The notes under the pieces were generated by a model. It ran no database searches. It was not told where the DNA came from and was given only the letters and a program-made list of their open reading frames with translations. From Myxococcus fulvus (lineage in GTDB: Bacteria > Myxococcota > Myxococcia > Myxococcales > Myxococcaceae), in assembly GCF_900111765.1 (NCBI RefSeq), contig NZ_FOIB01000001.1:1736001-1800000 (forward strand): a stretch of 64,000 bases of DNA, written 5' to 3'. The first letter of the stretch is position 1. Every line of letters begins with the position of its first letter. Position numbers and translations under genes: made by a program. Positions 34,253 through 42,575 of the stretch are shown here, piece after piece.

Positions 34253-35101
34253 ATGTTCCTGGAAACCCTGCTCGCCACGCTCCTGTCCGCGCAAGCCGTG
34301 CCGCAGTCCTCCGCTCCCGCCCCGGCCGCCACGGTGGCCCAGGGAGCCCCGGCGGGCGCTGGAAAGCCCCTGGTGACCCCGTCCGAGGCGGCGAAGACTC
34401 CGGCGCCCTCCGGCGTGAATCCGGCCGCTCCCGCGCAGGCGCCGGGCAAGCCGGCCACGACGCCCGCGCCGGCCGCCGAGACGAAGCCCGCGGCCAAGCC
34501 GATGACGCCCGAGGTGAAGACGCTCGTCGACCGGATGCAGGCGTTCTACGAGAAGACGGGCGACTTCCGGGCGAGCTTCAAGCAGGACTACAAGTACAAG
34601 ACCTTCCGCCGGACGCAGTCGTCCGAGGGCGTGGTCACGTACAAGAAGCCGGGGCTGATGCGGTGGGAGTACCAGACGCCCTCCGCGCGCACCTTCGTGC
34701 TGGCTGGCAACAAGGTCTACGCGTACGACCCCGCGGCCCAGTCGCTCACGGTGGCCAGCGTGGACACCAGCCAACTGTCCGCGTCGGTGACATTCCTCTT
34801 CGGCCAGGGGCGGCTCGCGGACGAGTTCGCCATCACCAAGGGGGCCTGCAAGGACTGCAAGGGCACGCTCTTGGTGTTGAACCCGCTGAAGGAGGAGCCG
34901 CGCTTCAAGCAGGTCCGGCTGGAGGTGGACCCGGCGTCGGCCCAGGTGCTGAAGAGCACGGTGGTGGACCCGGATGGCAGCGAGAACACCATCTCCTTCG
35001 TGAACCTGAAGACGAACGTGGGCCTGGCCGCGGACAGCTTCAAGCTGGATGTCCCGGACGACACGCGCGTGGATGACTTCACCAAGCAGAAGAAGCAGTA
35101 A
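34253..35101 (+). CDS. lolA: Outer-membrane lipoprotein carrier protein LolA
   Basis: Periplasmic chaperone that ferries lipoproteins from LolCDE to the outer membrane. The LolA domain covers about residues 90-275: AFYEKTGDFRASFKQDY, GVVTYKKPGLMRWEY, VYAYDPAAQSLTV, NTISFVNLKTNVGL. A short signal-like N-terminus (LETLLATLLSAQAV) is followed by about 70 Pro/Ala residues not found in E. coli LolA. ATG 34253 follows GGAG at a good distance; 34211 is an in-frame alternative. Confidence 0.9.
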   Translation: MFLETLLATLLSAQAVPQSSAPAPAATVAQGAPAGAGKPLVTPSEAAKTPAPSGVNPAAPAQAPGKPATTPAPAAETKPAAKPMTPEVKTLVDRMQAFYEKTGDFRASFKQDYKYKTFRRTQSSEGVVTYKKPGLMRWEYQTPSARTFVLAGNKVYAYDPAAQSLTVASVDTSQLSASVTFLFGQGRLADEFAITKGACKDCKGTLLVLNPLKEEPRFKQVRLEVDPASAQVLKSTVVDPDGSENTISFVNLKTNVGLAADSFKLDVPDDTRVDDFTKQKKQ

Positions 35102-35111
35102 CCTGCGCGGC

Positions 35112-37103
35112 GTGCGCGGCGCGTTCCTGCTCTGGCTGTGTCTGGGTGTGGTGGGCTCGGGATGTCACCGGGAGGTGGCATCCGGCCCGTCTTCGCGGAC
35201 CGAGGGGCTGGTGGGCCGCACGTTGCCGCTGTTGGCCTCGCCCGCGCTGAGGCTCACGGTGGCGGGGAAGCTGGGGACGCGGACGGTGCCCGTCGTCCTG
35301 GACGTGGCGCGGCCCCTGTCGATGGTCTCCCAGGAGTGCTTCGAGGGCGGAATCCCTCCGCCCGAGGGCACGGTGCGCGCACCCGAAATCGCTGGGGGCT
35401 TTCGTGCCTGGCCGGTGGTGCCGTTGCCCGCGCTCACGGTGAGCGGCGCCCTGGTGCCGCTGCGCACGGCGGGCGTGTCCGGGGAGAAGCCCTGCTCGGT
35501 GACGCTGGGCTCGGACGTGCTGGAGCCCTACGCGCTCACGGTGGACCCCTTGCGTCGCGAGGTGACCTTCACGGCCTCGCGCTCGCGGGAGATGTATGTG
35601 GCGGAGACCTCCGCGTCGGATGCTGCGCGGGAGGTCCACCGCGTGGAGTTGAGCCGCGAGCCCGTGGGGGACTGGCCGCTCCTGGCCGCTCGGGTGGCGC
35701 AGGGTGAGTCGGAGCTCACGGGGCCGTTCGTGTTGTCGACGCGGGAGCCCTTCTCGCGCATCGCGCTGGGGCCCGCGGAGGCGCAGGGGCTGCAGCCCCT
35801 GGAGACGGCGGCGAACCTGCCGCCACGGACCTTCGCGGTGGACTCGGTGGACGTGGCGGAGGGCGTGGGCGTGCGGCCCCTCGTCGTCGAGGCGGCGGGG
35901 CGATGGGATTCGCCGAGCAGCCTCGGTCGACTGGGCCCGGATGTCTGGGGGCGCTTCACCGCGACGCTGGACGCGAAGGGTGGGGTGCTGGTGCTGCGCA
36001 GGCCCCGGGTGCTCGCGGCCGAGGCTTCAGAGCCGAGGGGCGTCGAGGCACTTGGTCCGGGTGATGCGGAGAGCGTGGGGCGGACGCGGGGCGCCTCTCC
36101 CGAGTCGGGCATCACGTCGGCAGGTGGCACTCGCGTGGAGACGTCCGGAACGACGGTGGCGGGAGGGAGCGCTTCGTCGAAGGGTGCTCGGCCCGACGGC
36201 CTCTCCACGCCGACGGCAGGGCCCGCAGCCGCGTTGGAGGGCACGCGTAACGCCGCCCCTGCTGTCACGAAGCCTGGGCCGGCGGCCACATCGGCGGAGG
36301 CTTCTCGGGCGGCCTCCACGCCGAAGCAAGGGGGCGTGTCGGATGGCTCTCGCACCACGCCTCTGCCGGCGTCGACGCCTGGGGTGGGGATGTCATCGGT
36401 AAATGGCTCTCGGGCGGCCTCGGCCTCCACCTCGACGGACGGCTCTCGCTCCACACCTCTGCCAGCGTCGACGCCTGGGGCAGGGGCTTCCGCATCAGAT
36501 GCCTCGCGGAGCCTCTCGCCCCCGGCGCCAGGTCCTGCTGCTGGGACCTCGGGGCAAGGCGCCGCGCCCGGAGCACCGTCTGCACAGCTGTCACCGCGCC
36601 AGCGTTGCTCGGATGCACACGGTGTCTTCAGCGAGGAGGCCTGTTACGGGCTCCACGTGCGCCGCGAGCCGGACGGGACGGTCTCCGTGGTCGGCGCGGT
36701 GTTCCGAGACCTCCCCGAGGGAGGCCGGGTGCACCTGGAGCCCGTGGGCGCGGAGGGACAGCGGCTGGAGTCAGGCTGTGCGGTGGGCCTGAGCTTCCCG
36801 GCCACCAGCCGAGGTCTCACGACGCAGCACCGTCTTCCCTGGCCGTCCCTGGCGCAGTCGTTGCCCGCGTGCCACGCGGCGCTCACGCAGGCGAAGGACT
36901 TCCGGCTGTCCCTGTACGAGGAGGCACGTCAGCCCGAGTGCCCCACGGCGTGCGCCTTCGTCACCGAGACGGCCTCGCGCCGCACGGTGTGCGAGTGTCA
37001 GCCCACGCCGCTCGGAGAAGGCGTCGCGGCCCCGTCCCGCAAGAAGACCTCGCGCGAGCCACCGCCCGAAGAGCGTGAGCTGGAGCCCGAGGACCCTCGG
37101 TAG
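35112..37103 (+). CDS. Lipoprotein with degenerate retropepsin-like domain and Cys-rich C-terminus
   Basis: About 663 residues. The GTG at 35112, 8 bases after the lolA stop, gives a lipoprotein signal ending VVGSGC. Residues about 40-290 resemble a retropepsin-like aspartyl protease fold: VPVVLDVARPLSMVS sits where DTGA occurs, and LGSDVLEPYALTVDPLRREV resembles the second hallmark. The catalytic DTG is replaced by DVA, so activity is unlikely. A Ser/Thr/Pro/Gly linker (about 300-490) with repeated SRSTPLPASTPG units leads to a C-terminal domain with eight or more cysteines (CSDAHGVFSEEACYG...CECQP). Last gene of the rplU-to-lolA run. Confidence 0.78.
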   Translation: MRGAFLLWLCLGVVGSGCHREVASGPSSRTEGLVGRTLPLLASPALRLTVAGKLGTRTVPVVLDVARPLSMVSQECFEGGIPPPEGTVRAPEIAGGFRAWPVVPLPALTVSGALVPLRTAGVSGEKPCSVTLGSDVLEPYALTVDPLRREVTFTASRSREMYVAETSASDAAREVHRVELSREPVGDWPLLAARVAQGESELTGPFVLSTREPFSRIALGPAEAQGLQPLETAANLPPRTFAVDSVDVAEGVGVRPLVVEAAGRWDSPSSLGRLGPDVWGRFTATLDAKGGVLVLRRPRVLAAEASEPRGVEALGPGDAESVGRTRGASPESGITSAGGTRVETSGTTVAGGSASSKGARPDGLSTPTAGPAAALEGTRNAAPAVTKPGPAATSAEASRAASTPKQGGVSDGSRTTPLPASTPGVGMSSVNGSRAASASTSTDGSRSTPLPASTPGAGASASDASRSLSPPAPGPAAGTSGQGAAPGAPSAQLSPRQRCSDAHGVFSEEACYGLHVRREPDGTVSVVGAVFRDLPEGGRVHLEPVGAEGQRLESGCAVGLSFPATSRGLTTQHRLPWPSLAQSLPACHAALTQAKDFRLSLYEEARQPECPTACAFVTETASRRTVCECQPTPLGEGVAAPSRKKTSREPPPEERELEPEDPR

Positions 37104-37235
37104 CGCTCGCCTGACACGGAGTCGATGCACCCCGTGCCCCTGCTCGTGCGAGCAGAAGTGGTCCGTCGAAGGTGCAGGTCGCGGGGGGCCGAGGAGCCAC
37201 GCTCCTTCCAGGCACTCACCCCAGACAGCCAGACT

Positions 37236-37269
37236 CCCGGGCCACGTCGCGAAAGGCGCGCGGCCCGGG
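37236..37269. terminator. Bidirectional hairpin between convergent genes
   Basis: CCCGGGCC and GGCCCGGG form an 8-bp stem with an 18-base loop, placed between the lipoprotein stop (37103) and the rimO stop (37281). The rest of this 177-base gap shows nothing. Confidence 0.55.
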
Positions 37270-37280
37270 ATTCTTCACGT

Positions 37281-38705
37281 CTACTCCAGCCGCGTCACCG
37301 GCCGGGGCGCGGGCACCACCGGCACGGGGGCCGGGTGCGCGTCACGCGCCACGTGCTGACGCTGCTTCGGGTCCGGCCGCTCCACCACGCGCGCCACCAG
37401 GTCGTAGTCGTGCGCCTCCGTCACCTCCACGGTGACGAGCTCACCCGGATACGCCAGGCCGTCGTTGATGTAGACCAGACCGTCGATCTCCGGCGCCTGC
37501 CCCTGGTGACGACCCACCAGCAGGTGCTCCGTCTCCGGCGCCGGGCCCTCCACCAGGACCTCCAGCCGCTTGCCCACGAGCTTCTTGTTCTGCTCGCGGT
37601 TGATGCGCTTCTGGATGGCCATCACCTCGCGCCACCGGCGCTCGATGATCTTCTGCGGCACCTTGTCCGGCAGGTCGAACGCCGCCGTGCCCTCCTCGTC
37701 GGAGTACTGGAAGACGCCCAGGCGCTCGAAGCGCTGCGTCTTCACGAACTCCTTCAACATCTCGAAGTCCTCCTCCGTCTCGCCCGGCAGGCCCACGATG
37801 AGCGACGTGCGCATCACCAGCCCCGGCACGCGCTCACGCAGCTTGGTGAGCAGCCCCTTGAGGAACTCCGAGTTGCGGCCACGCTTCATCGACAGGAGCA
37901 GCTTGTCGCTGACGTGCTGCACCGGCATGTCCAGGTAGCGGGCAATCTTCGGCTCCGCCGCCATCACCTCGATGAGCTCGTCCGGGAACACGCGCGGGTA
38001 GGCGTAGTGCAGGCGGATCCACCGCACGTCCACCTTCACCAGCGCCTTGAGCAGGTCATGCAGCTTCGGGCGGCCAGGCAAATCATGCCCGAACGCGGTC
38101 AGGTCCTGCGCGACCAGGTTCAGCTCCTGCACGCCGCTGTCCGCCAGCCGCTGCGCCTCGATGACGATGTCCTCGATGGTCCGCGAGCGCTGCCCGCCGC
38201 GCAGCGTGGGGATGATGCAGAACGCGCAGGCGTTGTCACAGCCCTCGGACACCTTGAGGTACGCCGTGTACTTCGGCATCGAGTTGATGCGCGGCGTGTC
38301 GGCGTCGTGGATGTAGTCGGGGTCCGGAATCACCTGACGCGGTGACGCCTCGGCCGCCAGCAGGTCGCCAATCTGGGCGTACGCGCTGGTGCCCAGGAAG
38401 TGGTCCACCTCCGGCATCTCCTTCGCCAGCTCCTCGCCGTAGCGCTGGGACAGACAGCCCGTCACCACCAGCGTGCTGCAGCTCCCCGACTTCTTCAGCT
38501 CGGCCATCTCCAGGATGGAGTCCACCGACTCCTGCTTGGCCGGACCGATGAAGGCGCACGTGTTGACGACGATGACCTGCGCCTCGGAGGCCTCCTGCAC
38601 CAGCGTGTAGCCGCGGTGCTTCAGCGTGCCGAGCATCACCTCGGAGTCCACCCGGTTCTTCGGGCAGCCGAGGGTCATCATGTACAGGCTCTTGGTGGTT
38701 TCCAC
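37281..38705 (-). CDS. rimO: Ribosomal protein S12 methylthiotransferase RimO
   Basis: 474-residue radical SAM enzyme that adds a methylthio group to Asp89 of S12. The N-terminal UPF0004 domain has the three cysteines of the auxiliary cluster ([23 protein letters not shown]). The radical SAM core has [11 protein letters not shown]. The C-terminal TRAM domain spans about 370-440 ([14 protein letters not shown]). An extra 35-residue Pro/Arg tail ends the protein. Last gene of a leftward unit with the CBM9-like gene, 6 bases upstream. Confidence 0.96.
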   Translation of the reverse strand: METTKSLYMMTLGCPKNRVDSEVMLGTLKHRGYTLVQEASEAQVIVVNTCAFIGPAKQESVDSILEMAELKKSGSCSTLVVTGCLSQRYGEELAKEMPEVDHFLGTSAYAQIGDLLAAEASPRQVIPDPDYIHDADTPRINSMPKYTAYLKVSEGCDNACAFCIIPTLRGGQRSRTIEDIVIEAQRLADSGVQELNLVAQDLTAFGHDLPGRPKLHDLLKALVKVDVRWIRLHYAYPRVFPDELIEVMAAEPKIARYLDMPVQHVSDKLLLSMKRGRNSEFLKGLLTKLRERVPGLVMRTSLIVGLPGETEEDFEMLKEFVKTQRFERLGVFQYSDEEGTAAFDLPDKVPQKIIERRWREVMAIQKRINREQNKKLVGKRLEVLVEGPAPETEHLLVGRHQGQAPEIDGLVYINDGLAYPGELVTVEVTEAHDYDLVARVVERPDPKQRQHVARDAHPAPVPVVPAPRPVTRLE

Positions 38706-38711
38706 TGCGGT

Positions 38712-39827
38712 CTACCTGCTTCCCAGTTCGGTTCGCGTGAAGTGGTCCCCACTCCAAACGAAGTTCATCATCGCGCCGTTCGAGTAACGGATGGTCAGCC
38801 CGTCCTCTTCGTCCAGCTCCACCGAGGACGCGCGCCCCAGCGCGCAGGTGGCGGCCGGCCACTCGAGCACCCGCCGCGCCGTCTTCCCCGTCACGAGGTA
38901 GAGCCCCAACCGCAGCTCCGTCTCGGCGTCGCATTGACCCGCGACGGCATATGGATTCTTCCCAGAGAGCACCGTCACGAAGGACAGCTCGCCTGTCAGG
39001 CTGAGGGACTCGGGGACGTTCACGTTCACCGACTTGGCGTCCACGGGCTTGCCTACCACCAGTTCGCGCAGCGACTCAGGAGACAGCTCCTCGTCCCCCT
39101 GCGCCCAGGCCGGGTAGCTGAGCAGGTCCCACCCCAGCCAGCCGGTGGCCGCGGGCTCCAGCGCCGTCACGGCCTCGGGCGGCTTGAGCTTGAGCGCCTT
39201 GCGAGGCTCGTCCGGCAGCCGCAGCGCCTCGCCCACCATGGTGCCGCTCTGGCAGTTGGAGACGGGCACGCCCTTGCCCTCGCCGTCCTGGTCCTCGTAG
39301 GTGATGCACACGTCCATCACCATCGGGTCGATGGAGGGGAAGCGCGGCAGCGCGCGCACCGGCACCGCCGCCACCAGCGACAGCGTGGTGCCCCGGCGCT
39401 CCACCGCTCCGTTCACCTTCTGCTGGGCGAACTCCGGCGTCCCGCTGCTGGCGCCCGAGTCCCGCTTGCCGTCGAACCCGAAGCGCCACGTGTAGCCCGT
39501 CGTCAGCGGGCCCGTGTCCGGGAAGTAGATGGACAGCGTGACGGTGTCGCCCGCGAGCAGCTGGTCGTCCTTGGCGTCCACGCCCACGTAGAGCGTGTCC
39601 TTGCGGAAGCCCACCTTGGCGGTGAACGACGCGCTGGCGCCGGACACGTCCGTGGACTTGAGCGTCAGCGGCGAGGCGAAGCCCTTCAGGCCGCCCTGCA
39701 GCTTCGGCGGCTTGGCCATGTTGGGCACCAGCTTGGACGGCCGGGGCGGGGGGAGGGCTTCGTCCTGCGCGGAGGCAATGGCCGGGACACAGAGCAGACA
39801 GCAGAGGGACAGGGCAGCGACTCGCAT
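38712..39827 (-). CDS. Secreted protein with CBM9/DOMON-like beta domain
   Basis: About 371 residues; ATG 39827 starts a signal peptide (VAALSLCCLLCVPAIASAQ). Residues about 60-190 have a CBM9-like pattern (ASFTAKVGFRKDTLYVGVDAKDD, VTLSIYFPDTG), normally a sugar-binding or heme-binding beta-sandwich. The rest has no family I recognise. It lies between yajQ (8 bases upstream) and rimO (6 bases downstream), so it is an odd secreted passenger in an RNA-metabolism operon. Confidence 0.8.
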   Translation of the reverse strand: MRVAALSLCCLLCVPAIASAQDEALPPPRPSKLVPNMAKPPKLQGGLKGFASPLTLKSTDVSGASASFTAKVGFRKDTLYVGVDAKDDQLLAGDTVTLSIYFPDTGPLTTGYTWRFGFDGKRDSGASSGTPEFAQQKVNGAVERRGTTLSLVAAVPVRALPRFPSIDPMVMDVCITYEDQDGEGKGVPVSNCQSGTMVGEALRLPDEPRKALKLKPPEAVTALEPAATGWLGWDLLSYPAWAQGDEELSPESLRELVVGKPVDAKSVNVNVPESLSLTGELSFVTVLSGKNPYAVAGQCDAETELRLGLYLVTGKTARRVLEWPAATCALGRASSVELDEEDGLTIRYSNGAMMNFVWSGDHFTRTELGSR

Positions 39828-39835
39828 GGCTTCTA

Positions 39836-40333
39836 TCAATCGCGGAAGTTGGTGAACTGCATGTCCAGCTTCAGTCGGTCCTGCTCCTTGCGGAACAGGG
39901 CGATGGCGGCCTGGAGGTCGTCCCGGTTCTTCCCGGTGACTCGCAGCTGGTCGGCCTGGATGGAGCCCTGCACCTTCATCTTCGAATCCTTGAGGAGCTT
40001 CACCAGCTCCTTGGACTTCTCCACCGGGATGCCCTGCTGGAGCTTGATGACCTGCTTCACGTTGTGCAGGCCCGTCTTCTCGATGTCGCCGTAGTCGAGC
40101 GCGTTCAAGCTGATGTTGCGCTTGGCCAGCTTCGCCAGCAGGACGACCTTGGCGGCCTTGACGTGGTCCTCGCTGTTGGCCTTCACCGTGATGGCCGTGT
40201 TGTCCGGGGCGATGACTACGTCCGCCTGCGCACCCTGGAAGTCATAGCGGGTGCTGAGCTCCTTCTTGGTCTGGTTGACCGCGTTGTCGAGCTCGGCGAT
40301 GTCGATTTTCGAGACGACGTCGAACGAGGGCAT
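39836..40333 (-). CDS. yajQ: YajQ-family nucleotide-binding protein
   Basis: 165 residues, MPSFDVVSKIDIAELDNAVN at the start and the C-terminal LDMQFTNFRD, both diagnostic. Two ferredoxin-like domains. Family members bind RNA or tRNA, and some (Xanthomonas XC_3703) bind cyclic di-GMP. ATG 40333 is used in preference to a TTG two codons earlier. It follows rnj by 24 bases. Confidence 0.95.
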   Translation of the reverse strand: MPSFDVVSKIDIAELDNAVNQTKKELSTRYDFQGAQADVVIAPDNTAITVKANSEDHVKAAKVVLLAKLAKRNISLNALDYGDIEKTGLHNVKQVIKLQQGIPVEKSKELVKLLKDSKMKVQGSIQADQLRVTGKNRDDLQAAIALFRKEQDRLKLDMQFTNFRD

Positions 40334-40357
40334 GGGCAACAGCGGCGCTTAACACAC

Positions 40358-41998
40358 CTACACCCTGACGACCATGGGCACCACCAGGGGGCGCTTGGAG
40401 CTGTACAGCCGGAACGCACGGCGCACCACCCGGGTGAGCTCTTCTCGCACCAGGGCGTCGTCGCCCCGCAGCTGGACGGACAGCTCCTCGAAGAGCGCCC
40501 GGGCCTCCTGGGCCACCCGGGGCAGCAGCACCTGTTCATCCAGTGACAACCCCTGGCCGGACAGCTGGGGGCCGCCCACCAGATGCTGGGTGCCCCGCTG
40601 GAGGACGACGACCGCGGCCACCAGCCCCGTCTCCGACAGGCGGACCCGCTCGTGGAGTGTGTCCGACGTCACCATGCCGCCTCCGAAGCGGTCCTTGAAG
40701 ATGCGGCCGGAGGGCACGCTCCCGGTGAACCGGCCCCGGCCCTCCTCGAAGCCCACGACGTCGCCGTCCTGGGCCAGGAGGCACTGCGCGGGCTCCAGGC
40801 CGGCCTCGCGGGCGGTGGCCAGATGTCGGTGCAGGTGGCGGCCCTCGCCGTGGACGGGGATGAAGTGGCTGGGGCGCACCAGCTCCAGCACGCGCTGCTG
40901 CTGGGGACGGCTGGCGTGGCCGGACACGTGGACGCCGGGCTCCACCTGGGCGTACACGACCTTCGCGCCCCGCCAGTGCAGCTGGTCGATCAACGCCCCC
41001 ACGCCGCGCTCGTTGCCCGGGATGGGGCGGGAGCTGAGGACCACCAGGTCTCCGGGGCCCACCTTCAGCGGACCGTCACCGGAGGCGAGCTGCGACAGGC
41101 CCGCGCGCGGCTCTCCCTGCGCGCCGGTGGTGAGCACGAGCACGCGCTGCGCGGGGAGCAGCGGCACCGTGTCCAGGTGGACGAAGAGCGAGTCGGGCAC
41201 GTCCAGGTAGCCCAGCTGCCGCGCCATCTCCACGTTGCGCTGCATGCTGCGGCCCTGCAGGGCCACCTTGCGTCCCAGCTTCTCGGCGAGCGCCAGGAGG
41301 TGCCGCACGCGGTGCAGGTTGGAGGAGAACAGGGCCACGACGATGCGGCCGGTGGCGCCCTGGAACAGGCGCTCGAAGGTCTGCTCCACCACGCGCTCGC
41401 TGCCGGTCTCCTCCGTGAGCTCGGAGTTGGTGGAGTCCGACAAGAGGCACAGCACGCCCTCCTCGCCGGCCTCGCCCCAGCGCTCCAAATCCGTGCGCAG
41501 CCCGTCGATGGGGTCCGGGTCCAGCTTGAAGTCGCCGGTGTGGATGAAGGTGCCTTCGGGCGTGCGGATGATGAAGCCCACCGCGTCCGGCACGGTGTGC
41601 GTGACGCGGCTGGCCTCCACCTTGAACATGGTGCCGACGTTGAACGGCTCGCGCGGCTCGATTTCGCGCAGGTCCGCCTCCACGCCCAGCTCGTTCAGCC
41701 GGTGGCGCGCCATGGCCAGCGTGAAGCGCGTGCCGTACACGGGCACGTTCACCTCGCCCAGCAGGTAGGGCAGCGCGCCCAGGTGGTCCTCGTGGCCGTG
41801 CGTGAGCACCACGCCCTTGAGGCAGGCGGCGTTCTGCTTCAGGTGGGTGAAGTCCGGGATGATGATGTCGACGCCGGGCATCCCCTCGGAGGGGAACATC
41901 AGGCCCGCGTCGATGAGCAGCATCTCCCCGTTGCAGGCGATGACCAGGGAGTTGAGGCCGATTTCGCCCAGGCCGCCCAGGGGAATGACTTGAAGCAT
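40358..41998 (-). CDS. rnj: Ribonuclease J
   Basis: 546-residue metallo-beta-lactamase/beta-CASP RNase with 5'-exo and endonuclease activity in mRNA decay and rRNA maturation. Zinc motif THGHEDHLGALP, then ASRVTHTVPDA and THTGDFKLDPDP; beta-CASP motif SGHASRPQQQ and the C-terminal zinc His in HFIPVHGEGRHL. GLGEIGLNSLV near the N-terminus is typical. First of a probable rnj-yajQ-CBM9-rimO unit. Confidence 0.96.
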   Translation of the reverse strand: MLQVIPLGGLGEIGLNSLVIACNGEMLLIDAGLMFPSEGMPGVDIIIPDFTHLKQNAACLKGVVLTHGHEDHLGALPYLLGEVNVPVYGTRFTLAMARHRLNELGVEADLREIEPREPFNVGTMFKVEASRVTHTVPDAVGFIIRTPEGTFIHTGDFKLDPDPIDGLRTDLERWGEAGEEGVLCLLSDSTNSELTEETGSERVVEQTFERLFQGATGRIVVALFSSNLHRVRHLLALAEKLGRKVALQGRSMQRNVEMARQLGYLDVPDSLFVHLDTVPLLPAQRVLVLTTGAQGEPRAGLSQLASGDGPLKVGPGDLVVLSSRPIPGNERGVGALIDQLHWRGAKVVYAQVEPGVHVSGHASRPQQQRVLELVRPSHFIPVHGEGRHLHRHLATAREAGLEPAQCLLAQDGDVVGFEEGRGRFTGSVPSGRIFKDRFGGGMVTSDTLHERVRLSETGLVAAVVVLQRGTQHLVGGPQLSGQGLSLDEQVLLPRVAQEARALFEELSVQLRGDDALVREELTRVVRRAFRLYSSKRPLVVPMVVRV

Positions 41999-42104
41999 TG
42001 GGAGGAGTCTAAGGACTCATCCCGCCTCGCGCGGTGGAAAGTTGCGCCGTGACGTCCTGGGAGGCGTCCGCGGACCCCCGCGGCGAACCTGGACGGCGGG
42101 CGGC

Positions 42105-42467
42105 CTAGGAGAGGCGGATGGGCAGGCCGCAGCCGCAGGGCGACGCGGGACGGGCGGTGGCGCTGGTGCCGAAGATGTTCGGGAGGCGCAGCCAGGGCTT
42201 CTGGGGGACGCCGCTCCAGGGCTCCAGCTTCGAGTGAGGCGTCCAGGGCCTGAGCGGCAGCCTCGGGAACGGGCGAGGGGGCTGCCCGGAGAGCCGGATG
42301 GGGAGCCCCGCGCCCTCCAGCCTGTACCCATCGAACCTGTCCCGGCGAGTGGTCGAGGGAGCCTCCGTCTTCGGTGACGCGGGCCGGGGCGCCGGGGGGG
42401 TGGACTTCGAGGCGGCCGGGCGTGGACCTGGCCTGGCGGCGGACTTCGACGGCTTGTCGATGCTCAT
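42105..42467 (-). CDS. Small proline-rich hypothetical protein
   Basis: About 120 residues starting MSIDKPSKSAARPGPRP, with GGGGGATT-like purine run seven bases before the ATG. Pro/Ser/Arg-rich and unstructured. The octamer GLPIRLSG/GLPIRLS occurs twice, near residue 55 and at the very C-terminus, which suggests a short linear motif. No family recognised. It lies 106 bases upstream of rnj on the same strand and could be its leader gene. Moderate confidence that it is coding. Confidence 0.5.
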   Translation of the reverse strand: MSIDKPSKSAARPGPRPAASKSTPPAPRPASPKTEAPSTTRRDRFDGYRLEGAGLPIRLSGQPPRPFPRLPLRPWTPHSKLEPWSGVPQKPWLRLPNIFGTSATARPASPCGCGLPIRLS

Positions 42468-42575
42468 GACGCAATCCCCCATCGCGTGCGGTGCCTTCGT
42501 GAAAAGGCTTGCATGGGGAGTATCGGTCGAGGCCGGCGTGAAGGTGCTTGGGGTGGGTTTTCGAGGGCTGGCTTT

